A stretch of 64,000 nucleotides of DNA from [Mycobacterium] manitobense (GTDB lineage Bacteria > Actinomycetota > Actinomycetes > Mycobacteriales > Mycobacteriaceae). The stretch spans positions 41,425-105,424 of the forward strand of contig NZ_JACKSJ010000145.1 in the NCBI RefSeq assembly GCF_025821665.1, given 5' to 3'. This document shows, in pieces, positions 43,767 to 53,732 of the stretch (positions are counted from its first letter, which is position 1; the number at the start of each line of letters is the position of its first letter). The position numbers and the translations under genes are program-made. The notes under the pieces are model-generated. The model was not told the DNA's origin, ran no database searches, and saw only the letters and a program-made list of their open reading frames with translations.

Positions 43767-44137
43767 TCGCCGACACGCTCACCGCGCCACGCGCGTACGT
43801 GGCTCTCGCCGCGTTCCAGGCCGGCGACGCGGTGGCGTGTGGCATCCCGTTGCCGCAGATCGCGAAGGCGCTCGACAGCTACGGCGTACCGGACCGGATC
43901 CGGTGGGTGTTGCCGACGGCCAAGGCGGCCTCGGCGGTCGGGCTGCTCTCGGCGCCCCGCTACCCGCGGCTGGCCCGGCTGACCAGCGCGATGCTGGCGG
44001 TGTACTTCGTCCTCGCGGTCGGGGCGCACCTGCGGATCCGGGACAAGGCGGTCAACACGCTGCCCGCGGCCACGTTCCTGCTGCTGCACACCGTGATGGC
44101 CGTCCGCGGTCCGCGACGGGTCGACGACCGCCGCTGA
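43763..44137 (+). CDS. DoxX-like small membrane protein (Rv1489-like)
   Basis: A 124-aa membrane protein with about three to four hydrophobic segments in a DoxX-like pattern (ASAVGLLSAPRYPRLARLTS and a later VYFVLAVGAHLRI). The start is GTG 43763 and overlaps the preceding stop by 4 nt (GTGA). It corresponds by position to Rv1489. The family has no settled function; some members take part in redox or lipid-related membrane functions. It is probably part of the nfeD-SPFH operon. Confidence 0.8.
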   Translation: MIADTLTAPRAYVALAAFQAGDAVACGIPLPQIAKALDSYGVPDRIRWVLPTAKAASAVGLLSAPRYPRLARLTSAMLAVYFVLAVGAHLRIRDKAVNTLPAATFLLLHTVMAVRGPRRVDDRR

Positions 44138-44140
44138 GCG

Positions 44141-44920
44141 TCAGCGTGCGGTGGGGGTCACTTCGACGCTCGGCTCGTCCTCGTCCTCGTCCTCGTCCTC
44201 GGCCACGTCCTCGGCCACGTCGTCGGCGACGGGTGAGCGGTGCTGGCGCACCTCGTAGAGCAGCCCCACCATCCCGACGGCCGCCGTCACCACCGACACC
44301 ACCACCAGCAGCGGATCGACGCGCCCGGTGAGCGCGTCGCCGAGGATCACCACCGCGGCCGTACCGGGCAGCAGCCCGGCCAGCGTCGCCCACGTGTAGG
44401 GCCACACCCGGACCGTCGACGCGCCCGCGGCGTAGTTGAGCACCGAGAACGGCACCGCCGGGATCATCCGCATCGACATCACCACCGGCCAGCCGCGCTG
44501 CCGCAGCCGGGTGTCCAGGGCGTCCACCCGCGGATGCGGGAACAACCGGTTGAGCTGCAGCCCCGCCGCGCGCACCAGCAGCAGCGCGATCACCGCGCTG
44601 ACGGTGCTGGCCACCACGGCCAGCGTGACGCCGAGCGCCGGACCGAACAGCAGTCCCGCGGCGAGCGTGAACGCCGTGCGGGGAAACGGCAGGATCGTGA
44701 GCACGATGTGGGCGGTCAGGAACGCCAGCGGGAACCACGGCCCGACCGAGGTGGCCCAGTCCCGCAGTTGCACCGCGGTCGGCATCGGGACGACGAGCGC
44801 GGCTGCGACGAGAATCACACTTCCCAGCACGACGGCCAGGAAGCGGCGCGGGGGCACCTGCGCGGCCGTCGCGATCAGCGCGGCGCGCAGTCGGCGCACG
44901 GTGCTGACGACGGGGTTCAC
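44141..44920 (-). CDS. TVP38/TMEM64 (DedA-like) family membrane protein
   Basis: A 259-aa polytopic membrane protein of the SNARE-associated/VTT (TVP38) group, related to DedA proteins that may move lipid head groups. About five to six membrane segments and the family landmark FPRTAFTLAAGLLFGPALG are visible, as is the re-entrant SMRMIPAVPFSVLNYAAGA loop. The C-terminal 25 residues are almost all Asp/Glu, coded by a hexanucleotide repeat. Start GTG 44920 is the likely choice, but other GTGs lie just upstream and downstream. It corresponds to Rv1491c. Confidence 0.87.
   Translation of the reverse strand: MNPVVSTVRRLRAALIATAAQVPPRRFLAVVLGSVILVAAALVVPMPTAVQLRDWATSVGPWFPLAFLTAHIVLTILPFPRTAFTLAAGLLFGPALGVTLAVVASTVSAVIALLLVRAAGLQLNRLFPHPRVDALDTRLRQRGWPVVMSMRMIPAVPFSVLNYAAGASTVRVWPYTWATLAGLLPGTAAVVILGDALTGRVDPLLVVVSVVTAAVGMVGLLYEVRQHRSPVADDVAEDVAEDEDEDEDEPSVEVTPTAR
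44177..44224. repeat. Hexanucleotide repeat coding an acidic tail
   Basis: Four GTCCTC units (44177-44200) are followed by GGCCAC, GTCCTC, GGCCAC and GTCGTC in the same 6-bp register. On the minus strand they code for the Asp/Glu-rich C-terminus of the TVP38-like protein. Repeats like this can change length by slippage without shifting the frame. Confidence 0.75.
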
Positions 44921-45013
44921 GGTTTTCCAGACTACGGGCCGGCACCGACGCCCGGCGCCCGGCGCGCCTGCCGAACCGGCCGACCGGGGCGCATCACCGT
45001 GACGGCGATCATT

Positions 45014-45019
45014 TAGCCT
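45014..45019 (+). promoter_or_regulatory. Candidate -10 element of mutA
   Basis: TAGCCT lies 9 nt before an in-frame GTG at 45029, so a leaderless start there is possible. The downstream start at 45065, which has a Shine-Dalgarno, would then lie in a 37-nt leader. Confidence 0.4.
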
Positions 45020-45064
45020 GATGGACGGGTGGAAGCTCACACGCTGCGACAACAGGAGATGCCG

Positions 45065-46915
45065 GTGTCCGTGCAGGGGTCGAGTGCGGTCGAAGCCGAC
45101 CGCGAGCAGTGGCGCAGCGCGGTCGCCGGGGTGCTTGCCAAGAGCACCCGGCGCGATCCCGCGGACCTGCCCGTCGAACCGGAACGGCTGCTCGATTCGC
45201 CCACCTACGAGGACTTCGTCATCCGCGCGCTCTACACCGGCGACGATGCACTGCCCGAGCATCCGCTTCCCGGCCGGTGGCCGTACGTCCGTGGCGCCGA
45301 CGCGCGGCGCGACGTCAAGGCCGGCTGGCGCGTCGCCGAGGCGTTCCCCGCCGCGCCTGCCGCGGTCGGCGAGGTGAACGGGTCGGTGCTGGTGGCCCTC
45401 ACCGAAGGGGTCAGCGCGCTGGCGCTTCGGATCGGCGACCCCGACGGGATCGCCGCCGCGGAACTGGACCGGCTGCTCGACGGCGTCTTCCTCGACCTGG
45501 TGCCGGTGATTCTCGACGCCGGTGCCGAGTTCACCGCGGCCGCCGCGGCCATCGTGCCGCTGCTCGGTAGCCTCGACGCCGACCAGCGGAGCCGGCTGTC
45601 GGTCGATCTCGGGGCCGACCCACTGACGGCGGCGCTGAGCGGGCGGCCCTCGCCCGAGGTGGGCGACGTGCTCACCACGGCGGCGGGCCTGACGGAGTTC
45701 GACGGCGGCGTGCGCGCGATCACCGTCGACGGTCCCGCCCTGCACAACCTCGGCGCCAACGTGTCGTGGGAGCTGGCGGGCGCGGTGGCCGCCGGCGTCG
45801 ACTATCTGCGGCTCCTCGGCGATGCGGGTGTCGCGGCGCCGGACGCCGTGGCGCAGATCAGCTTCCGCTACGCCGCCGACGACGACCAGTTCATGACGAT
45901 CGCCAAGCTGCGCGCCGCCCGCCGGCTGTGGGCCCGGGTCGCGGAGGTGGTGGGTGCGCCCGACGCCGGCGACGCGACCGTGCACGTGGTCACCTCGCTG
46001 CCGATGATGACCCGCCGCGACCCCTGGGTGAACATGTTGCGCACCACACTGGCGGCGTTCTCGGCCGGGGTGGGCGGCGCCGACACGGTGCTCGTGCAGC
46101 CCTTCGACGTCGCGATCCCCGAAGGCTTCCCCGGGACGTCGCGCAGCTTCGCCCGCAGGATCGCCCGCAACACCCAGCTGCTGCTGCTCGAGGAGTCGCA
46201 TCTGGGCCGCGTGCTCGACCCCGCAGGCGGATCGTGGTTCGTCGAGGACCTCACCGAGCAGCTGGCCGAACAGGCGTGGCGGCACTTCCAGGAAATCGAG
46301 GCGAGCGGCGGGTTCGCGGCCGCCCGCGACGTCGTCACCGCCGGCATCGCTGAGGTGGCGGCCCGCCGCCAGGACGACATCGCGCACCGGCGCACGGCGG
46401 TCACCGGCGTCAACGAGTATCCGAACCTCGCGGAACCGTCACTGCCGCAGGGCGATTCGTTCACCGCCGTGGCTCCCTACGCCGCCGGGTTCGAGAAGCT
46501 GCGCGACCGTTCCGACGCGTTCCTCGATCGCACCGGTGCGCGGCCGAGGGTGCTGCTGCTGCCGATCGGTCCGCTGGCCGAACACAACATCCGCGCGACG
46601 TTCGCGGTGAACCTGCTGGCCTCCGGCGGCATCGAGGCCGTCAATCCCGGTCCGCTGGACGCCGCCGGGGTGGCCCACGCCGTCGCCGATGCGGGTGCGC
46701 CGGACATCGCGGTGATCTGTGGCACCGACAGCCGCTACGCCGCAGAGGCGGCGGGCGTGGTGAGCGCTGCCCGCGAGGCCGGGATATCCCGGGTGTACCT
46801 GGCCGGGCCGGAGAAGGCCGTCGCGGAGGCGGACCCGAAACCCGACGACTTCCTCACCGCGAAAATCGATGCGGTCGGCGCACTGTCGGACCTGCTCGGC
46901 AGATTGGGGGCCTGA
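45065..46915 (+). CDS. mutA: Methylmalonyl-CoA mutase small subunit MutA
   Basis: A 616-aa small subunit of the adenosylcobalamin-dependent mutase that interconverts methylmalonyl-CoA and succinyl-CoA. It has the TIM-barrel segment ([52 protein letters not shown]) and a degenerate C-terminal B12-like domain without the DxHxxG motif, as expected for the non-catalytic subunit. Start GTG 45065 lies 6 nt after AGGAG and gives the same length as M. tuberculosis MutA; GTG 45029 and ATG 45059 are alternatives. mutB follows after 2 nt. Confidence 0.94.
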   Translation: MSVQGSSAVEADREQWRSAVAGVLAKSTRRDPADLPVEPERLLDSPTYEDFVIRALYTGDDALPEHPLPGRWPYVRGADARRDVKAGWRVAEAFPAAPAAVGEVNGSVLVALTEGVSALALRIGDPDGIAAAELDRLLDGVFLDLVPVILDAGAEFTAAAAAIVPLLGSLDADQRSRLSVDLGADPLTAALSGRPSPEVGDVLTTAAGLTEFDGGVRAITVDGPALHNLGANVSWELAGAVAAGVDYLRLLGDAGVAAPDAVAQISFRYAADDDQFMTIAKLRAARRLWARVAEVVGAPDAGDATVHVVTSLPMMTRRDPWVNMLRTTLAAFSAGVGGADTVLVQPFDVAIPEGFPGTSRSFARRIARNTQLLLLEESHLGRVLDPAGGSWFVEDLTEQLAEQAWRHFQEIEASGGFAAARDVVTAGIAEVAARRQDDIAHRRTAVTGVNEYPNLAEPSLPQGDSFTAVAPYAAGFEKLRDRSDAFLDRTGARPRVLLLPIGPLAEHNIRATFAVNLLASGGIEAVNPGPLDAAGVAHAVADAGAPDIAVICGTDSRYAAEAAGVVSAAREAGISRVYLAGPEKAVAEADPKPDDFLTAKIDAVGALSDLLGRLGA

Positions 46916-46917
46916 AC

Positions 46918-49191
<2,274 letters not shown>

Positions 49192-49212
49192 GGCCCGACC
49201 ACCATCGGCTCG

Positions 49213-50190
49213 ATGAGCACCAGTCCCGAGGACCTCGCCAACGCCGTCCGCAGCGGCGACCGGTCAGCGCTCGCGCGGGCCATCACACTCGTCGAGTCGA
49301 CGCGCGCCGACCACCGCCGACGGGCGCAGGAACTGCTGCTGGAGCTGATGGCAGAAGCGGGCAATGCACTGCACGTCGGGATCACCGGCGTGCCGGGGGT
49401 GGGGAAGTCGACGACCATCGAGGCGCTCGGCATGCACCTGATCGAACAGGGACACCGCGTCGCGGTGCTGGCCGTCGACCCGTCGTCCACCCGTACCGGC
49501 GGCTCGATCCTCGGCGACAAGACCCGGATGGCGAAGCTGGCCGTGCATCCCGAGGCGTACATCAGGCCGTCGCCGACCTCGGGCACCCTCGGCGGGGTCG
49601 CCAAGGCGACGCGCGAGACGATCGTGCTGCTCGAGGCGGCCGGCTTCGACGTCATCCTGGTGGAGACCGTCGGGGTGGGCCAGTCGGAGGTGACGGTGGC
49701 CAACATGGTCGACACCTTCGTTTTCCTGACCCTGGCCCGCACCGGCGATCAGCTCCAGGGCATCAAGAAGGGCGTGCTCGAACTCGCCGACGTCGTGGTG
49801 GTGAACAAGGCCGACGGTGACCACGCCGTCGAGGCCAAGGCCGCCGCACGTGAGCTCGCCGGTGCGATCCGGCTGATCTATCCGCGCGAAACGCTATGGC
49901 GGCCACCGGTTCTCACGATGAGCGCACTGACGGGCGCCGGGCTGACCGAGCTGTGGGACACCGTGCTCGAACACCGCCGGGTGCTCACCGAGGCCGGCGA
50001 GTTCGACGCGAAACGCCGCACCCAGCAGGTCGAGTGGACCTGGGCCATGGTGCGCGACACCGTGCTCGACCGCGTGCTGTCGCACCCCGACGTGAAGGCG
50101 GGCCGCAGGGAGATCGAGCGCCGGGTGCGCGACGGCGAGCTCACCCCCGCGCTGGCGGCACAGGAGATCCTCGACGCCGCCGGGTGGTGA
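49213..50190 (+). CDS. meaB: Methylmalonyl-CoA mutase GTPase chaperone MeaB
   Basis: A 325-aa G3E-family GTPase that protects and reactivates methylmalonyl-CoA mutase and gates cofactor loading. Motifs are Walker A GVPGVGKST, Switch/metal DPSSTRTGGSILGDKTRM, the G3 ETVGVGQSE, and NKAD for guanine specificity. It was long called ArgK by homology. The start is ATG 49213, 21 nt after mutB. In M. tuberculosis a toxin-antitoxin pair (mazEF4) separates mutB from this gene; here they are adjacent. Confidence 0.95.
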   Translation: MSTSPEDLANAVRSGDRSALARAITLVESTRADHRRRAQELLLELMAEAGNALHVGITGVPGVGKSTTIEALGMHLIEQGHRVAVLAVDPSSTRTGGSILGDKTRMAKLAVHPEAYIRPSPTSGTLGGVAKATRETIVLLEAAGFDVILVETVGVGQSEVTVANMVDTFVFLTLARTGDQLQGIKKGVLELADVVVVNKADGDHAVEAKAAARELAGAIRLIYPRETLWRPPVLTMSALTGAGLTELWDTVLEHRRVLTEAGEFDAKRRTQQVEWTWAMVRDTVLDRVLSHPDVKAGRREIERRVRDGELTPALAAQEILDAAGW

Positions 50191-50207
50191 CGGCGAAGAA
50201 TTCGCTG

Positions 50208-50225
50208 GTTAACGACTCGGTAACG
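50208..50225 (+). promoter_or_regulatory. Direct repeat upstream of the lipL-like gene
   Basis: GTTAACG and GGTAACG start 11 bp apart, one helical turn, 27 bp upstream of a candidate -10. This layout is common for OmpR-type response regulators such as MtrA. The regulator cannot be named from sequence. Confidence 0.35.
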
Positions 50226-50251
50226 CCTGGTTTATTTGCCGGGGGTGCGAG

Positions 50252-50257
50252 TAAATT
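50252..50257 (+). promoter_or_regulatory. Candidate -10 element of the lipL-like gene (leaderless)
   Basis: TAAATT ends 7 nt before GTG 50265 and no Shine-Dalgarno is present. Confidence 0.45.
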
Positions 50258-50264
50258 CAATTCT

Positions 50265-51530
50265 GTGACGGACGTACCCAAACGGGATCGCAACGCAGCG
50301 CTCCCGCACGGCGTTCAGGGCGCGGCGGACCGGAATTTCGCCTGCACCCTGCGCGGTTTCTCCCAGCTGTTCCCCGGCAGGCGGTTCGGCGGCGGGGCGC
50401 TGTCGATCTACCTGCACGGCGAGCCGGTGGTCGACGTGTGGACCGGGTACTCCGACCGCCGCGGCACCCAGTACTGGACGGCCGACACCGGCGCCATGGT
50501 GTTCTCCGCGACCAAGGGCATGGCCTCGACGGTGATCCACCGCCTCGTCGACCGCGGCCTGATCGACTACGACATGCCCGTCGCCGAGTACTGGCCCGAC
50601 TTCGGCGCCAACGGCAAGTCGCACATCACCGTGCGGGACGTGATGCGCCACCGGGCCGGGTTGTCACAACTCAACGGCGTCGGCAGGGTCGACCTGCTCG
50701 ACCATCTCGCAATGGAGCAACGGCTGGCCGACGCCCCGGTCAACCGGCTGCTCTACGGACACTCGGCCTACCACGCGCTCACCTACGGGTGGCTGATGTC
50801 GGGCCTGGCCCGCGCGGTCACCGGCCAGGGGATGGGCGACCTCATCCGCACGGAGCTGGCGGAGCCGCTCGGCACCGACGGCCTGCACCTGGGCCGCCCT
50901 CCCGCGGGCTCGGCCACCCGCGTCGCGCAGATCCTGGTGCCGCAGAACCGGATCGCCAACCCGGTGTTCAACTTCGTCGCGCCCAAGGTGGCCAAGCTGC
51001 AGTTCTCCGGCGGCTTCGGGTCGCTGTACTTCCCCGGCATGAAAGCCGTCGTGCAGGGAGACATCCCGTTCCTCGACGCGGAGATCCCCGCGGCCAACGG
51101 CGTCGCCACCGCCCGCGGGCTGGCCCGGATGTACGGCGCGATCGCCAACGGCGGGTCGATCGACGGCGCCCGCTTCCTGTCCACCGAGACCACGGCGGCC
51201 CTGACGGGCGAGCCGGATCTGCGTCCGGACCGCAACATCATGGTGCCGCTGGCGTTCCACCTGGGTTACCACTCGCTGCCGTTCGGGGTGATGCGCGGCT
51301 TCGGCCACGTCGGCCTCGGCGGATCACTGGGATGGGCGGACCCGGAGAGCGGTCTGGCGATCGGCTTCGTGCACAACCGCCTGCTGACACCGATGCTGCT
51401 GGACATGGGGTCGTTCGCCGGCCTCAACGTGCTGATCCGGCGTGACGCGGCGCGCGCAGGCCGGCGCGGCTACCAGCCGGTGCAGGACTTCGGTTCGTCG
51501 TTCGCCGTGGCCGAGACGGCGACCGGCTAG
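50265..51530 (+). CDS. lipL: Class C beta-lactamase-fold esterase (LipL-like)
   Basis: A 421-aa serine hydrolase of the beta-lactamase/family VIII esterase group. The SxxK motif is Ser81-Ala-Thr-Lys84 in VFSATKGMAS, and a Tyr in the YHALTYGWLMSG segment is the likely second catalytic residue. A later GHVGLGGS segment forms the third motif. It lacks a clear signal peptide, though the N-terminus is short. LipL of M. tuberculosis (Rv1497) lies at the equivalent place and is an active esterase (from memory). The start is GTG 50265, giving the length of the family; the upstream frame is low-complexity. Confidence 0.92.
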   Translation: MTDVPKRDRNAALPHGVQGAADRNFACTLRGFSQLFPGRRFGGGALSIYLHGEPVVDVWTGYSDRRGTQYWTADTGAMVFSATKGMASTVIHRLVDRGLIDYDMPVAEYWPDFGANGKSHITVRDVMRHRAGLSQLNGVGRVDLLDHLAMEQRLADAPVNRLLYGHSAYHALTYGWLMSGLARAVTGQGMGDLIRTELAEPLGTDGLHLGRPPAGSATRVAQILVPQNRIANPVFNFVAPKVAKLQFSGGFGSLYFPGMKAVVQGDIPFLDAEIPAANGVATARGLARMYGAIANGGSIDGARFLSTETTAALTGEPDLRPDRNIMVPLAFHLGYHSLPFGVMRGFGHVGLGGSLGWADPESGLAIGFVHNRLLTPMLLDMGSFAGLNVLIRRDAARAGRRGYQPVQDFGSSFAVAETATG

Positions 51531-51546
51531 TAGCGGACGCCCAACC

Positions 51547-52281
51547 TCAGCGGTCGGCGGGGGTGAACCACTTGGTTCTGATGCGCCAGGAGTGCGCCGA
51601 GGCCAGCGCGAACCCGGCGCCGCATCCACAGGCGAAGATCCACACCAGCGTGCCGCCCTCGACGGCCTGCAGGCTGGGCACGAAGGCGGTGGTGATGCGG
51701 ACGATGCAGGCGATGATCCCGCTGGCCGACGCCGCCAGGTAGACGTTGGCGATCCGGCGCGACCGCGGGTCCTTGCGCAGGATCAGCAGCGCCCGCGACC
51801 CGTACGCCAGCAGGTAGATCAGTGTCCCGCAGAGCAGCAGCCAGTACAGGCTGAGCCAGAAGTCGGTCGGCACGTCGAAGAAGTCGGGCCGGTAGATGGC
51901 CGCGCCGTTGCCGATGGAGAACGTGGCCAGCAGCAGCGGGATGCACAGCGTCGCGGGCCGCTCCACGTACTGCTTGAACGACACCTGCATCGCGTGATCG
52001 TCGGCGAGGCGGCCGAGCGCGTTGTAGACGATCGCCGAGGCGGCCACGATGTAGCAGTCGTGGCCGATGTAGTCCTCGAGGTTCCACTTGCCGGTCAGCG
52101 CGTAGAGCCAGTGGCCGACGGTCTCGGACGCGAACGGCGACATGAGGAACACCGCCATGCCCTGCAAAGCGATGTTGAGGGTGGCCGCGACCTCCCACCG
52201 GCAGCCCCAGGTGACACGGCGGATCCACAGGCTCCACGCGATACACAGGAGTGTGATCGCGATCAGCGTTGCGAGGGCCAT
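51547..52281 (-). CDS. Seven-helix membrane protein of unknown function
   Basis: A 244-aa integral membrane protein with about seven hydrophobic segments. It has a short acidic/aromatic loop after the second helix (TGKWNLEDYIGHDCY) and a conserved-looking RRIANVYLAASASG segment. No transporter or enzyme motif is recognised. Start ATG 52281 (MALATLIAITLL) begins the first helix; the longer upstream frame is not membrane-like and crosses the regulator gene. It lies 44 nt downstream of the HTH gene in the same direction, suggesting a regulator plus membrane protein pair. Confidence 0.78.
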   Translation of the reverse strand: MALATLIAITLLCIAWSLWIRRVTWGCRWEVAATLNIALQGMAVFLMSPFASETVGHWLYALTGKWNLEDYIGHDCYIVAASAIVYNALGRLADDHAMQVSFKQYVERPATLCIPLLLATFSIGNGAAIYRPDFFDVPTDFWLSLYWLLLCGTLIYLLAYGSRALLILRKDPRSRRIANVYLAASASGIIACIVRITTAFVPSLQAVEGGTLVWIFACGCGAGFALASAHSWRIRTKWFTPADR

Positions 52282-52325
52282 GGAACCGCTTTCCGGGCTG
52301 GGGATCGTCCAGCAAATTGTACGGC

Positions 52326-52688
52326 TTAGAGCGGCGGTGCGTCCGGGCGCGGCGCCATTTCCGACAATTTGATCGGCCGGGCCTCGGTCCTGGTCGCCTC
52401 GGTTACCGCCGTCGTCACCGAGAACGGGGCGGACTCGATGTAGCTCCACACCTCTTGGCGGCTCATCAGCCCGAACCGGATCTGCAGGTCCGGATAGCTC
52501 AGGGCGAACCGGTCGGAGACTCTGCGCAGCTCCTCGGCGTCGGGGTAGTCCTGCTCCTTGATGCGGCGGTAGTACGTGCTGCTCGAGATGCCGAGCGCGT
52601 CGTAGATGTCCTTGGCCTCGACATCGCCGTCCAGCAGGTAGTCGAGCAACGCCTTCAGCTGTCTGCCGTTCTCGTCAGTCCTGGGCAC
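52326..52688 (-). CDS. Helix-turn-helix regulator
   Basis: A 120-aa DNA-binding protein. The HTH (EAKDIYDALGISSSTYYRRIKEQ) covers about residues 24-46 and is followed by a short helical tail and a Pro-rich C-terminus. It resembles small mycobacterial and mycobacteriophage-like regulators, but no specific family is certain. Start GTG 52688 has a -10-like TAAGGT 6 nt upstream and no Shine-Dalgarno. It lies divergently from the condensation-domain-like gene, with two similar palindromes between them, and probably controls both directions. Confidence 0.8.
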   Translation of the reverse strand: MPRTDENGRQLKALLDYLLDGDVEAKDIYDALGISSSTYYRRIKEQDYPDAEELRRVSDRFALSYPDLQIRFGLMSRQEVWSYIESAPFSVTTAVTEATRTEARPIKLSEMAPRPDAPPL

Positions 52689-52694
52689 GTGTCC

Positions 52695-52700
52695 ACCTTA
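52695..52700 (-). promoter_or_regulatory. Candidate -10 element of the HTH regulator gene
   Basis: On the minus strand this reads TAAGGT and ends 6 nt before the GTG start at 52688, consistent with a leaderless transcript. The first operator-like palindrome begins 8 nt upstream of it. Confidence 0.5.
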
Positions 52701-52708
52701 GCGGCAGT

Positions 52709-52722
52709 TCCCGACATTGGGC
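52709..52722. promoter_or_regulatory. Operator-like site 1 in the divergent regulator region
   Basis: TCCCGACATTGGGC contains the inverted arms CCC-N6-GGG. It lies where the -35 of the minus-strand regulator gene should be. A better-formed version of the same site is found 80 bp away at the other promoter. Confidence 0.5.
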
Positions 52723-52788
52723 AGTGGCAACCAAGAATAAGACGACAATGCCTTTATTGACAGTGCCGTCACAGTTTTGGCACGGGTC

Positions 52789-52802
52789 TCCCAAATTTGG
52801 GA
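52789..52802. promoter_or_regulatory. Operator-like site 2, perfect 14-bp palindrome
   Basis: TCCCAAATTTGGGA is a perfect palindrome that can be extended as GTCTCCCAAATTTGGGACAC with one mismatched pair. It covers the expected -35 region of the plus-strand gene and ends 9 nt before its -10 element. The arms match site 1. Confidence 0.6.
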
Positions 52803-52811
52803 CACGCGGCG

Positions 52812-52817
52812 TAGCGT
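52812..52817 (+). promoter_or_regulatory. Candidate -10 element of the condensation-like gene
   Basis: TAGCGT ends 7 nt before ATG 52825; no Shine-Dalgarno is seen. It lies directly after operator-like site 2. Confidence 0.5.
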
Positions 52818-52824
52818 GGTCCGC

Positions 52825-53484
52825 ATGGTCGCCCCATATCTCGCCCATTCGGCCCTCAACTCGACGGATTCGGTCGATCCCGCGAACATCCGCCTACGGA
52901 TCGCGGACCGCGATGCGCCCGGCAGTCCGCAGGCCACCACCCGCCTGGCGATGCCGCTCACCGACATGCTGACGATGGAACTCGACGGCGCCGCCGGCAG
53001 CCTCGGCCTGGCGGCCGACGAACTGCTGCTCGCCGCGCTCGGCCGGACCATCGCCCGCACCATCGGCCACGGCGTGGTCGCCGTCGACGTCGCCCGCAAC
53101 GGCAGGGCCGTGCTGCAACCGGTCGACCTGACGTGCGCCACCGAACGTCAGGTGAGCGCCGACGACGCGGTCGGCGCGGTGCACCGCGCACTCGCGGCGA
53201 TGCCGCACCGCACCATCCGGCACGGCATCCTGCACTACTTCGGGTCCGCCCATCCCGCGTCGGAGCTGTTCTTCAACGATCTCGGTGAGCGCGCCGAGGC
53301 TCCGGCGGGGCAGCCCGTCGCCGGGCATGCGCTGGAACTGCGGCTGTACCGCACGGCCGCCGGCATCCAGCTGGAGTGGTGGTACGACAGCAGCCGGTTC
53401 GACCGGGTGACGGTGCTCGAACTCACCGAGCAGTTCCCGTTCGCGCTCATCGAGCTGACCTCGGAAGCCACCGCCGCGGCCTGA
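52825..53484 (+). CDS. Stand-alone condensation-domain C-terminal half
   Basis: A 219-aa soluble protein that resembles the C-terminal half of a condensation-superfamily domain. Visible matches are the helix DELLLAALGRTIARTIG, the FFNDLGERAE segment (in place of the F-N-x-LG core motif) and the final strand LEWWYDSSRFDRVTVLELTEQF. The N-terminal half with the HHxxxDG catalytic motif is absent, so it is unlikely to be an active acyltransferase alone. The start is ATG 52825; an alternative start 48 nt upstream would include the palindrome. It stands just before ileS and is divergent from an HTH gene. Confidence 0.75.
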   Translation: MVAPYLAHSALNSTDSVDPANIRLRIADRDAPGSPQATTRLAMPLTDMLTMELDGAAGSLGLAADELLLAALGRTIARTIGHGVVAVDVARNGRAVLQPVDLTCATERQVSADDAVGAVHRALAAMPHRTIRHGILHYFGSAHPASELFFNDLGERAEAPAGQPVAGHALELRLYRTAAGIQLEWWYDSSRFDRVTVLELTEQFPFALIELTSEATAAA

Positions 53485-53487
53485 CGC

Positions 53488-53493
53488 TAGAAT
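53488..53493 (+). promoter_or_regulatory. Candidate -10 element of ileS
   Basis: TAGAAT lies 3 nt after the stop of the upstream gene and just before the T-box leader, placing the transcript start near 53500. Confidence 0.55.
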
Positions 53494-53499
53494 CGCCTC

Positions 53500-53732
53500 C
53501 ATCGGCGCGGATCCGGACATCACCGGGGAGCCTCCGGAAGAACGGTCCCCGGCACGCGCCGGGTCCCAGTAGAACCGGACGGATGGGCCCGTCACAGCCC
53601 ACAACGAGCGGCGCATCGCGAGGTGCGCAAGCGGGGTGGTACCGCGGCGTTCGCGCACCGGCGCGACGTCGTCCCCGTGCCTGAACGTGGCTTCCTCGGC
53701 GGAGGCCACCACGTGGCACAGGAGACTACGCA
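53500..53732 (+). promoter_or_regulatory. T-box riboswitch controlling ileS
   Basis: A T-box leader for isoleucine. The conserved T-box sequence GGTGGTACCGCGG is at 53635-53647, with the TGGT that pairs with the tRNA acceptor end. An ATC isoleucine specifier is likely at 53519-53521, in a short stem I. A hairpin at 53686-53713 (CGTGG/CCACG and CCTC/GAGG) stands just before the AGGAG and GTG start. No terminator T-tract is seen, so control is probably at translation, as described for actinobacterial ileS T-boxes with short stem I. Uncharged tRNA-Ile would expose the ribosome site. Confidence 0.93.
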
